DNA of 64,000 nucleotides from Actinospineispora eucalypti. Lineage in GTDB: Bacteria > Actinomycetota > Actinomycetes > Mycobacteriales > Pseudonocardiaceae. The position numbers were made by a program, and so were the translations under genes. The notes beneath the pieces were generated by a model that was not told where the DNA came from, did not search any database, and saw only the letters and a program-made list of their open reading frames with translations. The DNA lies in the NCBI GenBank assembly GCA_014208095.1, contig JACHMT010000001.1, positions 2,728,001-2,792,000 of the forward strand. Reading direction: 5' to 3'. Positions 1 to 10,586 of this stretch are shown here, piece by piece (within the stretch, counting starts at the first letter, position 1; each line of letters starts with the position of its first letter).

Positions 1-453
1 CACGGCTACGACGACCTGGCCGTGGCCGCCCTGCGCTACCTGGCCGAGACGGTCGGCCCGGCGGCGGTGCGCACGTTCGCCGAGCGGCGGGCCGCCGACC
101 TGGTGGAACGGCACCGCGAGTCGATCACCGCCGGTGGCTCGGTCGCGGACCGGGCCGCCGCGCTGGCCGCCGCGCTCACCGCGCAGGGCTACGCGGCGGG
201 GGCCAAGCGCACCGGCAACGGCGAGCAGCTCTGCCAGCACCACTGCCCGGTGGCCCACGTGGCCGCCGAGTTCCCGCAGCTGTGCGAGGCGGAGACGGTC
301 GCGTTCGCCGAGCTGCTCGGCACCCACGTGCAGCGCCTGGCCACCATTGCCCGCGGCGACGCCGCGTGCACCACCCACGTACCGCTCGGCGTCGCTGAGA
401 CCGGTTCCCGAAAATCCACCACAACCATCCCGAAAGGGAGGCAGCGCGTATGA
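1..453 (+). CDS. sufR: SufR-type Fe-S transcriptional regulator, C-terminal part
   Basis: The reading frame is open from the first base, so the gene starts before the window; 150 residues are visible. SufR is a winged-helix repressor of the suf operon that senses cluster status with a bound Fe-S cluster. The N-terminal DNA-binding domain is missing here. What remains is the sensor domain, with a CxxxC pair followed by a proline and valine, then two further cysteines (QLC and AAC), matching the cluster-ligand layout of the family. The stop overlaps the sufB start by four bases (ATGA at 450-453), so the two are translationally coupled. The position at the head of a suf operon supports the call, as in M. 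tuberculosis Rv1460. Confidence 0.85.
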   Translation, partial: HGYDDLAVAALRYLAETVGPAAVRTFAERRAADLVERHRESITAGGSVADRAAALAAALTAQGYAAGAKRTGNGEQLCQHHCPVAHVAAEFPQLCEAETVAFAELLGTHVQRLATIARGDAACTTHVPLGVAETGSRKSTTTIPKGRQRV

Positions 454-1889
454 CTACCGCTCCTGAGCGGGCCGTCGAGCCGATGACGCAGGAAGAGACG
501 ATCGACTCCCTGGGTCGCTACGCCTTCGGCTGGGCGGACTCCGACGAGGCCGGCGCGAGCGCCCGGCGGGGCCTCTCCGCCGAGGTGGTCGCGGACATCT
601 CGGCGAAGAAGAGCGAGCCGGAATGGATGCTGCAGAGCCGGCTCAAGGCACTCGGCCTGTTCGACCGCAAGCCGATGCCGCACTGGGGTGCCGACCTGTC
701 CGGCATCGACTTCGACAACATCAAGTACTTCGTGCGCTCCACCGAGAAGCAGGCCGGGTCCTGGGAGGACCTGCCCGAGGACATCAAGAACACCTACGAC
801 AAGCTGGGCATCCCGGAGGCGGAGAAGGCTCGGCTGGTCGCCGGCGTGGCCGCGCAGTACGAGTCCGAGGTCGTCTACCACCAGATCCGCGAGGACCTGG
901 AGGAGAAGGGCGTCATCTTCCTGGACACCGACACCGCGCTGCGCGAGCAGCCGGAGCTGTTCCGGGAGTACTACGGCTCGGTGATCCCACACGGGGACAA
1001 CAAGTTCTCCGCCCTGAACGGCGCGGTCTGGTCCGGTGGTTCGTTCATCTACGTTCCGCCGGGCGTGCACGTGGACATCCCGCTGCAGGCCTACTTCCGG
1101 ATCAACACGGAGAACATGGGCCAGTTCGAGCGGACCCTGATCATCGTGGACGAGGACGCCTACGTGCACTACGTGGAGGGCTGCACGGCGCCGATCTACT
1201 CGTCCGACTCGCTGCACTCCGCCGTGGTGGAGATCGTGGTGAAGAAGGGCGGCCGCTGCCGCTACACCACGATCCAGAACTGGTCCAACAACGTGTACAA
1301 CCTGGTCACCAAGCGGGCCAAGGCCGAGGCCGGCGCCACCATGGAATGGGTGGACGGCAACATCGGCTCCAAGGTGACCATGAAGTACCCGGCCGTGATG
1401 CTGATGGGCGAGCACGCCAAGGGCGAGGTCCTGTCCATCGCGTTCGCCGGCGAGGGCCAGCACCAGGACGCCGGCGCCAAGATGACCCACCTGGCGCCGC
1501 ACACCAGCTCCACGATCATTTCCAAGTCCGTGGCCAGGGGCGGCGGCCGTACCTCGTACCGGGGTCTGGTGCGGGTCAACCCGAGGGCGCACCACTCGCG
1601 CTCGACGGTCAAGTGCGACGCCCTGCTGGTCGACACCATCAGCCGCAGTGACACCTACCCGTACAACGACATCCGCACCGACGACGTGACCATGGGTCAC
1701 GAGGCCACGGTGTCCAAGGTGAGCGAGGACCAGCTCTTCTACCTGATGAGCCGGGGTCTCACCGAGGACGAGGCGATGGCCATGGTGGTGCGTGGGTTCG
1801 TCGAGCCGATCGCTCGGGAACTGCCCATGGAGTACGCGCTGGAGCTCAACCGGCTGATCGAGCTGCAGATGGAGGGTTCCGTCGGATGA
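450..1889 (+). CDS. sufB: SufB, Fe-S cluster scaffold protein
   Basis: SufB is the scaffold subunit of the SufBC2D complex on which Fe-S clusters are built in the cytosol. The 479-residue protein is full length. It shows the family core with a conserved cysteine in an EGCTAP motif (about Cys245) and a second in a KCDALLVD motif (about Cys389), the positions linked to sulfur transfer and cluster binding in SufB. There is no intein, although M. tuberculosis SufB carries one. A clear AAAGGGAG ribosome site lies at 433-440. The start overlaps sufR and the stop overlaps sufD (ATGA), indicating one polycistronic unit. Confidence 0.96.
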   Translation: MTTAPERAVEPMTQEETIDSLGRYAFGWADSDEAGASARRGLSAEVVADISAKKSEPEWMLQSRLKALGLFDRKPMPHWGADLSGIDFDNIKYFVRSTEKQAGSWEDLPEDIKNTYDKLGIPEAEKARLVAGVAAQYESEVVYHQIREDLEEKGVIFLDTDTALREQPELFREYYGSVIPHGDNKFSALNGAVWSGGSFIYVPPGVHVDIPLQAYFRINTENMGQFERTLIIVDEDAYVHYVEGCTAPIYSSDSLHSAVVEIVVKKGGRCRYTTIQNWSNNVYNLVTKRAKAEAGATMEWVDGNIGSKVTMKYPAVMLMGEHAKGEVLSIAFAGEGQHQDAGAKMTHLAPHTSSTIISKSVARGGGRTSYRGLVRVNPRAHHSRSTVKCDALLVDTISRSDTYPYNDIRTDDVTMGHEATVSKVSEDQLFYLMSRGLTEDEAMAMVVRGFVEPIARELPMEYALELNRLIELQMEGSVG

Positions 1890-3091
1890 CGTCCCAGGAA
1901 GTTGCTGGGCTGGCTCCCGAGCTGGCCGGGGCGAAGGAAGGCTCCGGCGTGGTGCCGATGGGCTCGGCCGGGGAGCGGTTCACCGCGTACGACGTCGAGG
2001 CCTTCGAGGTGCCGAGCGGCCGCGAGGAGAACTGGCGCTTCACCCCCATGCGCCGGCTGCGCGGCCTGCACAACGGATCCGCGTCGGTCGACGGCGAGGC
2101 GGCGATCCAGGTCACCCCGGTCGACGGCGTCACCGTGGAGACCGCGCCCGCCGCCGACCCGGCCGCCGATCCCCGGTTCGGTGAGGGCGGTGCCCCGGCC
2201 GACCGGGTGGCCGCGCTGGCCTGGTCCGGCGCCCCCTCGGCCACGCTGGTCACGCTGGACGGCCAACTGGCCGAGCCGGTGACGGTGACCGTGGCCGGGC
2301 CGGGCGAGGGCAGGACCGCGCTGGCCCACCTGCAGCTGCGGGCCAACCAGCACGCCGAGGCCGTGGTCGTACTGGACTACACCGGTGCCGGCACCGTGGC
2401 CGACAACGTCGAGGTGGTGCTGGCCGACGGTGCGCACCTCACCCTGGTGGTGATCGACGACTGGGCGGCGGACGGCGTGCACGTGGGCGCGCAGCACCTG
2501 CTGGTCGGCCGGGACGCCACGCTGCGGGCCACCACGGTGAGCCTGGGCGGCGACCTGGTCCGGATCAGCCCGACGGTGCGTTTCGCCGGCCCGGGCGGGG
2601 ACGCCGAGCTGACCGGGCTGAGCTTCGCCGACGCCGGCCAGCACCTGGAGCACCGGCTGCTGGTGGACCACGCGGTGCCGCACTGCCGGTCCAACGTGGT
2701 CTACAAGTCCGCGCTGCAGGGCGACGACGCGCACACGGTGTGGATCGGCGACGTGCTGATCCGGGCCGAGGCCGAGGGCACGGAGACCTTCGAGCTGAAC
2801 CGCAACCTGCTGCTCTCGCAGGGCGCCCGGGCCGACTCGGTGCCCAACCTGGAGATCGAGACCGGCGAGATCGCCGGCGCCGGCCACGCCAGCGCCACCG
2901 GCCGGTTCGACGACGAGCAGCTGTTCTACCTGCGCTCCCGGGGCATCCCGGAGGCGGTCGCGCGCCGGCTGGTGGTGCGCGGGTTCTTCAACGAGATCAT
3001 CAACAAGATCTCCGTGCCGGCGGTCCGGGAACGCCTGGAGGCCGCCGTTGAAGAAGAGCTCGCGGCCATCGACACGGCCAGCGCCAGCTAG
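1886..3091 (+). CDS. sufD: SufD, Fe-S assembly protein
   Basis: SufD is the SufB paralogue that completes the SufBC2D scaffold and is needed for iron entry. The 401-residue product shares the beta-helix core and the C-terminal signature with SufB ([14 protein letters not shown], then a VVRGFFNEI helix). The ATG overlaps the sufB stop by four bases, a coupled arrangement. A 40-base gap follows before sufC. The less conserved N-terminal third is normal for the family. Confidence 0.95.
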   Translation: MTSQEVAGLAPELAGAKEGSGVVPMGSAGERFTAYDVEAFEVPSGREENWRFTPMRRLRGLHNGSASVDGEAAIQVTPVDGVTVETAPAADPAADPRFGEGGAPADRVAALAWSGAPSATLVTLDGQLAEPVTVTVAGPGEGRTALAHLQLRANQHAEAVVVLDYTGAGTVADNVEVVLADGAHLTLVVIDDWAADGVHVGAQHLLVGRDATLRATTVSLGGDLVRISPTVRFAGPGGDAELTGLSFADAGQHLEHRLLVDHAVPHCRSNVVYKSALQGDDAHTVWIGDVLIRAEAEGTETFELNRNLLLSQGARADSVPNLEIETGEIAGAGHASATGRFDDEQLFYLRSRGIPEAVARRLVVRGFFNEIINKISVPAVRERLEAAVEEELAAIDTASAS

Positions 3092-3131
3092 ACCAAGACC
3101 TTCCCACCACAAACTGGAGCTACCACCACAA

Positions 3132-5200
<2,069 letters not shown>

Positions 5201-5201
5201 C

Positions 5202-5666
5202 GTGCAACTCAGCCAGATGTACCAGGAGATCATCCTGGACCACTACCGCAACCCGCACGGCGCCGGGCTGCGGGAGCCGTTCGACGGGGAGTCCTTCCAG
5301 ATCAACCCCACCTGCGGCGACGAGGTGACGCTTCGGGTGGTCGTCAAGGAAGACACCATCGCCGAGGTATCCCACGAGACGCTGGGCTGCTCGATCAGCC
5401 AGGCGGCCACCTCGGTGCTCACCGACCTGGTGGTCGGCCGGAGCGTCGAGGAATCGATGCGCATCCTGGACGCGTTCCAGGAGATGGTGCAGAGTCGAGG
5501 GACCGTCGAACCGGACGAGGACGTGCTGGGAGACGGTGTCGCCTTTGCCGGCGTGGCGAAGTACCCGGCCCGGGTCAAGTGCGCGCTGCTGGGCTGGATG
5601 GCGTTCAAGGACGCCGTGGCGCGGGTAACCGATGGCGGAGCGGAAGCGAACGGAGCGAACCGATGA
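5202..5666 (+). CDS. sufU: SufU, zinc-dependent sulfurtransferase
   Basis: SufU accepts sulfur from SufS through a zinc-bound cysteine. The 154-residue IscU-fold protein has three conserved cysteines, in PTCGDEV (about Cys38), LGCSIS (about Cys63) and VKCALLGW (about Cys127), with the aspartate after the first. These match the SufU zinc site. It also carries the SufU-type insertion between the second and third cysteines. The start is GTG, one base after the sufS stop, and the stop overlaps the next gene by ATGA. Confidence 0.95.
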   Translation: MQLSQMYQEIILDHYRNPHGAGLREPFDGESFQINPTCGDEVTLRVVVKEDTIAEVSHETLGCSISQAATSVLTDLVVGRSVEESMRILDAFQEMVQSRGTVEPDEDVLGDGVAFAGVAKYPARVKCALLGWMAFKDAVARVTDGGAEANGANR

Positions 5667-6052
5667 CTGACGCAGAAGTGGTGCGGGGCGCCGCCGGGAT
5701 GCCCGAGCCCCCCGCCCAGCGGGCGGACGAGCCCAGCAAGGACGACCTGGAAGAGGCCATGCGCGACGTGGTCGACCCCGAGCTCGGCATCAACGTGGTC
5801 GACCTGGGCCTGGTGTACGACATCCGCGTGGACGGCGGGCGCACGGCCGTGGTGGACATGACGCTGACCTCGGCGGCCTGCCCGCTGACCGACGTGATCG
5901 AAGACCAGACCCGGGCGGCGCTGGTGAACTCCCCGGGCGGCGGCCTGGTGGACGACGTGAAGATCAACTGGGTGTGGATGCCGCCGTGGGGGCCGGACAA
6001 GATCACCGAGGACGGCCGCGAACAGCTCCGGGCCCTCGGGTTCACCGTCTGA
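5663..6052 (+). CDS. DUF59/MIP18-family Fe-S assembly factor (SufT-like)
   Basis: This 129-residue protein belongs to the DUF59 (MIP18/PaaD) family, which helps mature Fe-S proteins. The domain starts near residue 26 with EEAMRDVVDPELGINVVDLGLVYD and includes the family cysteine in SAACPLTD. The ATG at 5663 overlaps the sufU stop by four bases, so it is the last gene of the suf operon, as Rv1466 is in M. tuberculosis. A strong terminator follows about 35 bases later. The family call is firm; the exact client proteins are unknown. Confidence 0.92.
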   Translation: MTDAEVVRGAAGMPEPPAQRADEPSKDDLEEAMRDVVDPELGINVVDLGLVYDIRVDGGRTAVVDMTLTSAACPLTDVIEDQTRAALVNSPGGGLVDDVKINWVWMPPWGPDKITEDGREQLRALGFTV

Positions 6053-6086
6053 CCCCAGTACCGGAGTACTACTCGGCGCGATCTTG

Positions 6087-6126
6087 AACCGCCGCATACC
6101 TCGGGAGGTATGCGGCGGTTTTTATT
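6087..6126 (+). terminator. Intrinsic terminator of the suf operon
   Basis: A perfect 15-bp stem (AACCGCCGCATACCT at 6087-6101 with its complement at 6106-6120) and a four-base CGGG loop are followed by TTTTATT. This is a textbook rho-independent terminator, 35 bases after the last suf gene. Confidence 0.93.
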
Positions 6127-6145
6127 GAATCTTCAATGTGTGGAT

Positions 6146-6176
6146 TTGATTACCTCTAGATCAGCAGGAATATAAG
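6146..6176 (+). promoter_or_regulatory. Candidate whiB7 promoter
   Basis: TTGATT at 6146-6151 and TATAAG at 6171-6176 (19-bp spacing) lie in an unusually AT-rich patch just after the suf terminator. WhiB7 promoters elsewhere depend on AT-rich DNA next to the -35 element, which this patch could supply (TTTATTGAATCTTCAATG at 6121-6138). The spacing is longer than ideal, so the exact hexamers are uncertain. Confidence 0.4.
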
Positions 6177-6440
6177 ACGTTGGACGTCGTCGGGTGTGCT
6201 GTTAATCTCCAACCTACTTCGGCGGTACTACCTCCGTAGCTTCCGTCTTCCGGCGTTTCCGCAGGACAACGGACGATCACTGATCCGGACACCATCGGCC
6301 CACTCTTTTAGGCGTGTTCGGTGTCCACCTTTAGAAGGAGATGGATCGGTCCGTCGGAGGGACGATTTCCCACGCCTCGCAAGGCAGGCTCGGTACCTGA
6401 ACGGATGCGTCCGTTCGCCGAAGCGAGGGGGTAATAAACC
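6177..6440 (+). promoter_or_regulatory. Long structured leader of whiB7
   Basis: About 260 bases separate the likely promoter from the whiB7 start. Two structures are visible. One is a GGACACC/GGTGTCC pair (6287-6293 with 6320-6326). The other is a compound stem in which GAACGGA/TCCGTTC (6399-6405, 6410-6416; TGCG loop) is enclosed by CCTCGC/GCGAGG (6375-6380, 6423-6428). The outer 3' arm overlaps the purine-rich whiB7 ribosome site at 6423-6431, so folding would hide it. whiB7 in mycobacteria is controlled through such a leader with a small upstream frame. A frame opens at GTG 6196, but no clear uORF boundary can be assigned. Confidence 0.55.
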
Positions 6441-6803
6441 GTGTACGTCGTGCAGAGTCCACCGGACCCGAGGCCCGCGACGCCCGCGATCTCGGACTGC
6501 ACATTCGTGCCCGATCTCGGTGCGATGCTTGCCGCGGCGCCGAGCGCGGATGTGCAACTGCCCTGCCGGGGTGAGGATGCCGACCTGTGGTTCGCCGAGC
6601 GCCCGGCGCAGCTGGACCGCGCCCAGGCGCTCTGCCAGCAGTGCCCGATCCGCCAGCAGTGCCTGGCCGGGGCGCTGGAGCGGCGTGAGCCGTGGGGCGT
6701 CTGGGGTGGCGAGATCTTCGAGCGGGGCCGGACCATCCCGTTCAAGCGGGGCCGGGGCCGCCCGGCCAAGGTCCGGGACACCGACCAGCCCACCGTCGCC
6801 TGA
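6441..6803 (+). CDS. whiB7: WhiB7-type redox transcription factor
   Basis: WhiB7 binds the primary sigma factor and activates intrinsic antibiotic-resistance genes. The 120-residue protein has the four cluster cysteines at Cys42, Cys65, Cys68 and Cys74 (C-x2-C-x5-C), the GVWGGE turn at residues 86-91 and, decisively, a C-terminal AT-hook RGRGRPAK at 103-110, which separates WhiB7 from other WhiB proteins. The GTG start has GCGAGGGGG upstream. It is preceded by a long structured leader, as whiB7 genes are. Its ABC-F neighbour at 10587 belongs to a class often controlled by WhiB7, which is suggestive only. Confidence 0.9.
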   Translation: MYVVQSPPDPRPATPAISDCTFVPDLGAMLAAAPSADVQLPCRGEDADLWFAERPAQLDRAQALCQQCPIRQQCLAGALERREPWGVWGGEIFERGRTIPFKRGRGRPAKVRDTDQPTVA

Positions 6804-6844
6804 GGGGAGAAGGGATCACCCGGGGGCGGCCGGCCCGTGTCTCC

Positions 6845-6870
6845 GTCGGGCGCCAAACTGGGCGCCCGAC
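6845..6870. terminator. Bidirectional hairpin between whiB7 and the adenylate cyclase gene
   Basis: GTCGGGCGCC (6845-6854) pairs perfectly with 6861-6870 around an AAACTG loop. It lies between convergent genes. The same loop and stem core recurs at 16955-16978 and, inverted, at 59111-59124, so it looks like a reused terminator type without a T-tract. Confidence 0.65.
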
Positions 6871-6881
6871 CATGCCCGGCT

Positions 6882-7952
6882 TCACCGGGACAGGGGCCGG
6901 CGGAGGCCCCACGCCTCCAGGCTGCGGTAGCCGCGCACGCTGAGCCACTGGTGGTGAACGAGCTCGAACCGCTCGTCCCCGCCCAGGGAGGAGCCCAGGT
7001 TGTGGTCCACCAGGATCGTGCCCGGCTGGGCGCGCGCGGTCAGCCGGGCGGCAATGTTCACCACCTCGCCGTAGACATCCCCGAACCGGGCCACCACCTG
7101 ACCTTCGGCCAACCCGATCCGCACGTCCGGCAACCCGTCCGCCTCGGTCAGCCGGTCCAGCAGGCGCAGCGCGATCTCCGCGCCGACCGCCGGCTGGTCG
7201 GCCACGAACAGCACCTCGTCACCGACGGTCTTCACCACCCGGCCGTGGTAGGCGGCCACCACGTCGCTGGCGATCCGCTGGAAGCCCTCGATCAGCTCGG
7301 TGAGCTGGGCGGGGTTCAACCGCCGGGTGGCCCGGCTGAACCCGACCAGGTCGACGAAGCCGACGGTCAGCGTCTGGGTGTGCGACTCGTCGAGCAGCGC
7401 GGTGGGCAGCCGCCCGGCGGCGGCCGCGAGGTGCCTGCGCCACACGTAGGTCTGCATCATCTCGAGCAGCGGCAACACCCGGTTGCCCACGTCCAGCAGG
7501 TCCTCGCCGGACAGCCCACGGCCCCGCTGGTCGACCAGCTGGTAGACCATCTCCACCTGCCAGTCGGCCAGCCCGGCCATGGCCTGGCCGGTGGCCCGGC
7601 TGGCCGCCTCCTCGACGTCCGGCGAGATGGGGCCGGCCGCGTGCAGTTCGGCCAGGTTCACGATGGCCTGCCGGTCGCCCTCGGTGAACACCGCCTCGTC
7701 GTCGCCGACCTCGGGGAAACCCATGGCGCGCCACAGCCGCGCGGCCTGCTCCAGCGAGTAGCCGGTGTCCTTGACCAGCTCGTGCCGGGTGTACCGGCGG
7801 GGACCACCGAGGATCAGCTCCTCGACCCGCCGGTACAACGCGGAGGTGTCCTCCGCGTCCGGCTCGACGTCCGTGCCTCGGCGGCCGAATCCGAACAGCT
7901 GGGCCAGGCTGTCCAGCCAGACCCGATCGCGCTCGGTGCCGCCTTCGGTCAC
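6882..7952 (-). CDS. Class III adenylate cyclase with regulatory domain (Rv1264-like)
   Basis: This 356-residue protein should make cAMP from ATP. The N-terminal half (with RRYTRHELVKDTGYS) matches the adenylate cyclase regulatory domain of the pH-responsive M. tuberculosis cyclase Rv1264. The C-terminal half is a class III catalytic domain: metal-binding Asp201 in GFVDLVGFS, substrate lysine about 241 and Asp245 in KTVGDEV, and the VNIAARL motif carrying the asparagine and arginine. The preferred GTG start at 7952 overlaps the stop of the upstream uspA-like gene by four bases (GTGA), so the two are co-translated. Acid-controlled activity is inferred from the family. Confidence 0.88.
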   Translation of the reverse strand: MTEGGTERDRVWLDSLAQLFGFGRRGTDVEPDAEDTSALYRRVEELILGGPRRYTRHELVKDTGYSLEQAARLWRAMGFPEVGDDEAVFTEGDRQAIVNLAELHAAGPISPDVEEAASRATGQAMAGLADWQVEMVYQLVDQRGRGLSGEDLLDVGNRVLPLLEMMQTYVWRRHLAAAAGRLPTALLDESHTQTLTVGFVDLVGFSRATRRLNPAQLTELIEGFQRIASDVVAAYHGRVVKTVGDEVLFVADQPAVGAEIALRLLDRLTEADGLPDVRIGLAEGQVVARFGDVYGEVVNIAARLTARAQPGTILVDHNLGSSLGGDERFELVHHQWLSVRGYRSLEAWGLRRPLSR

Positions 7953-8398
7953 GAAGTATGAACGATGAGCACGTCCACGCCGGAGCGGCGGGCCACGCTC
8001 TGCGGCACCGAACCGAGGATGCGCCCGGTCAGGGTGTTCAGGCCGACGTTGCCCACGACCAGCAGGTTCGCCCCGGTGTCCGCGACCGCCTGGTCCAGCA
8101 CGTCCACCGGCGGGCCCTGGATGGCCAGGGTCTCGACCTTGCTGGCGCCGGCCGAACGGGCGCGGTCGGCGGCGTCCCGCAGCACGCTTTCGGCCGGGGC
8201 GGAGCCGACCACCTGGTAGGCCTCGTCCTTGAGCACCTCGGCGGCGGCCTGTACCTCGGTCTTGCTGGCCGGCTCGTAGGCGCACACGATGATCAGCTCG
8301 GCGTTGGCGTCGCCGGCCAGCGCGCCGGCCCGGTCCACCGCGAGCAGTGAGGTCGCCGAGCCGTCGGAGCCGACAAGGACCTTCGCATAGGAGCCCAT
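7949..8398 (-). CDS. Universal stress protein (UspA family)
   Basis: A 149-residue single-domain Usp. It begins with the family beta strand KVLVGSDGSATS and ends with the nucleotide-binding G-x2-G-x9-G-S/T pattern (VGNVGLNTLTGRILGSVPQSV), so it probably binds ATP. The ATG at 8398 is chosen over an in-frame start six codons upstream because GGGAGG precedes it at the right distance. It overlaps the adenylate cyclase start. cAMP and Usp functions meet in mycobacteria through cAMP-binding acetyltransferases that modify a Usp, so the pairing may be functional. Confidence 0.9.
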   Translation of the reverse strand: MGSYAKVLVGSDGSATSLLAVDRAGALAGDANAELIIVCAYEPASKTEVQAAAEVLKDEAYQVVGSAPAESVLRDAADRARSAGASKVETLAIQGPPVDVLDQAVADTGANLLVVGNVGLNTLTGRILGSVPQSVARRSGVDVLIVHTS

Positions 8399-8437
8399 GG
8401 GGAGCCTCCCTCTCATGTTTTCGCTCGGGGCCGGACG

Positions 8438-9637
8438 CTACCCCACGCTGCTCCATTCGTGGACACCGGGAGGTGGGCTGACCAGCAATGATGACCCAAT
8501 CAGGCGAAGCTTGGTCGCCCGGTCGACCTTGCCGAACACCCGCGCCATGGCCAGCGCGCAGCCGGCCGGGCGGTCCCGGCCACCCAGGAACGTCCACCGG
8601 TCGCGCGCCGGCAGGCCGAAGAACGCCTCGAAGAACGCGGGCAGGTCGGCCGGCGGCAGCCGCAGCATCAGTTCGAGCCCGTACCGGCGCAGCTGCCGCG
8701 CGAGCCGGGCCGACGGACTCCACAACAGGGCGTTCGCGCTGGTCAACGCCTTGGCCGGGGATTCGGTGAGACCCGCGGTCAGCGCCTGCGCGACGGCCGG
8801 AGCCAGGCGCAGCGCGTCCGCCAGCTGGTAACCGGTGGCCGGGTGGGTCAGCGGCGCGGCGGCGCCGAACCCGAGCACCCCGGGCGCCCGGTGTCTCGGC
8901 CGGTCCAGCGGGAACCGGACCAGCTCACGCGGCGCGCCGTCCGGCGGCCGGATGCCGCGCCCGGCCAGCCGCGCGCGCAGCCTCGCCTCCAGCACGTCCG
9001 GGCCCAGGCCCGGCCGGGCGGCCAGGGAGGTCTCCTCGAGCAGCACCCGGTCGCCGTCCAGCGGCACGGCGTAAAGGAACGTGCCTACGGCTCGTGAGTG
9101 CGGAGTGACGCTATAGCGATCCTCCTCACTCACGGGCGGCCCGGGGGGCCGCCAGTCCATGAACACCGCCGTGCCCGAGGGGCGCAGCGGTTCGGCCAAC
9201 TCGGCCGGCAGCACCAGGCCGAAGGCGGTCTGCTCGGTGCACGCGCGCGTGCCCCGCGAGATGGCAAGCGGCTGGCCGTGGCCGCCGGCGTCGATCACCA
9301 CGCCGGCCGGCGGAAGGTCGGAGGGCCGCGCCCGGCCGCGTTCCACCGGTACGCCGTGCGTGGCCAGCCGTCCGTCCAGCTCGCGGCGCAGCGCGGCGGC
9401 GTCGAACACCGCGTAGTCGCGGTCCAGCCGGTGCTCCCTCCGGGCGAACGCGGTGGCCGGCGCGGTGGCGGCCAGCACGTCCGGTGGCAACCACGCCGGC
9501 AGTTCGTCGCGCCAGCAGCCGTAGGTGGCCGGCCAGGGCCGGCCCGGCGACGGGTCCAGCAGCCGGGTGCGCAACCCGCGCTCGCCGCACGCGGCGGCCA
9601 CCGCCCGCCCGGCCGGCCCGCCGCCGACCACCAACAC
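8438..9637 (-). CDS. Lycopene cyclase family FAD-dependent protein
   Basis: The 399-residue product starts with a dinucleotide-binding fold (LVVGGGPAGRAVAAACGERGLRTRLLDP) and carries lycopene-cyclase motifs (WPATYGCWRDELP; FMDWRPP; FLYAVPL...VLLEETSLAARP; HPATGYQLADALRLAP). It likely forms beta-ionone rings on lycopene-type carotenoids. The GTG start lies 15 bases after the upstream SDR stop, so coupling is likely. No other carotenoid gene is visible in the window, so it may act with a remote crt cluster. It could belong to the same fold but use another isoprenoid. Confidence 0.85.
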   Translation of the reverse strand: MLVVGGGPAGRAVAAACGERGLRTRLLDPSPGRPWPATYGCWRDELPAWLPPDVLAATAPATAFARREHRLDRDYAVFDAAALRRELDGRLATHGVPVERGRARPSDLPPAGVVIDAGGHGQPLAISRGTRACTEQTAFGLVLPAELAEPLRPSGTAVFMDWRPPGPPVSEEDRYSVTPHSRAVGTFLYAVPLDGDRVLLEETSLAARPGLGPDVLEARLRARLAGRGIRPPDGAPRELVRFPLDRPRHRAPGVLGFGAAAPLTHPATGYQLADALRLAPAVAQALTAGLTESPAKALTSANALLWSPSARLARQLRRYGLELMLRLPPADLPAFFEAFFGLPARDRWTFLGGRDRPAGCALAMARVFGKVDRATKLRLIGSSLLVSPPPGVHEWSSVG

Positions 9638-9652
9638 GTCGTCCAGAGCGGC

Positions 9653-10444
9653 TCAGCCCAGGGAGCCGGTGGCCAGGATGCCGCCGTCCACCCGAACGGT
9701 CTCGCCGGTGATCCAGGACGCCGCGTCCGACACCAGGAAGCCGACCAGCCGGGCCACGTCCTCCGGGGAGCCCAGCCGCTTCATCGGGTAGGCGTTGGCC
9801 ACCTGCTCCTCGCGGCCCTCGTAGAGCGCCGTGGCGAACTTGGTCTTCACCACCGCCGGGGCCACCGCGTTCACCCGGATACCCGGGCCGAGCTGCCAGG
9901 CCAGCTCCTCGGTCAGCCGGACCAGGGCCGCCTTGGCGGCCGCGTAGGCGCCGATCACGCCGGTGGACCGGAGCGCGGCGGTGGAGGACAGGTTCACCAC
10001 CGAGCCGCCGTGTTCGCCCATCCACGCCTTGTGCGCCAGCTGCAGGAAACCCAGCCCGGCGACCACGTTGATGTCGAACACCTTGCGGACCGCGCCGAGG
10101 TCGGCCTCCATCAGCGCGCCGTACACCGGGTTGACCCCGGCGTTGTTGACCAGGATGTCCAGCCGGCCGAACTTCCGCATGACCTCCGCCACGGTCTCCT
10201 CACGGGAGCCCTCGTCGCCCGCGTTGCCCGGGATGCCGAGCACCCGCGCGTCGCCGTCGGCCTGATCGGCGGCCAGGGCGCGCACGGACTCGGCGAGCTC
10301 GTCCGGCTTGCGGGCGGTGATGGTCACCGAGGCGCCCCTGGCGAGGAGCTCGGCGGCGATGGCGTAGCCGATGCCCCGGCTGGCCCCGGTAACCAGGGCG
10401 GCGCGGCCGGAGAGATCGGAAAGATCCTGGGTGAGCGCGGTCAT
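9653..10444 (-). CDS. SDR-family oxidoreductase (FabG-like)
   Basis: A 263-residue short-chain dehydrogenase with the NAD(P) motif TGASRGIG near the N-terminus, NNAG in the middle, and the catalytic serine in NLSSTAAL with YAAAK downstream. The C-terminus keeps the VDGG motif. The ATG at 10444 is preferred over further in-frame starts upstream because homology begins just after it. It is the first gene of a four-gene minus-strand group with the lycopene cyclase, uspA and cyclase. The substrate cannot be read from the sequence. Confidence 0.88.
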   Translation of the reverse strand: MTALTQDLSDLSGRAALVTGASRGIGYAIAAELLARGASVTITARKPDELAESVRALAADQADGDARVLGIPGNAGDEGSREETVAEVMRKFGRLDILVNNAGVNPVYGALMEADLGAVRKVFDINVVAGLGFLQLAHKAWMGEHGGSVVNLSSTAALRSTGVIGAYAAAKAALVRLTEELAWQLGPGIRVNAVAPAVVKTKFATALYEGREEQVANAYPMKRLGSPEDVARLVGFLVSDAASWITGETVRVDGGILATGSLG

Positions 10445-10586
10445 GGTTGCCGAGCCTAATTCCCGTTGGCCCATCACATACAATGGAGGCGTGGTCCGGA
10501 CGAGCTAGCTGGCCGGGTAGCCCACCCGCTACGGCGGGCGGGCCGATCAGACCTGTCCGCCACCTCTGAGGGAGTGTCTCGTCCGA

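Noticed and set aside
450..1889. An intein in SufB, as in M. tuberculosis.
   Set aside because: The protein is 479 residues, collinear with intein-free SufB, and the EGCTAP region is uninterrupted.
6196..6930. A 244-codon frame covering the whiB7 leader and gene in another frame.
   Set aside because: It overlaps all of whiB7 and has no ribosome site or conserved sequence. A short uORF within the leader is possible, but its end cannot be set.
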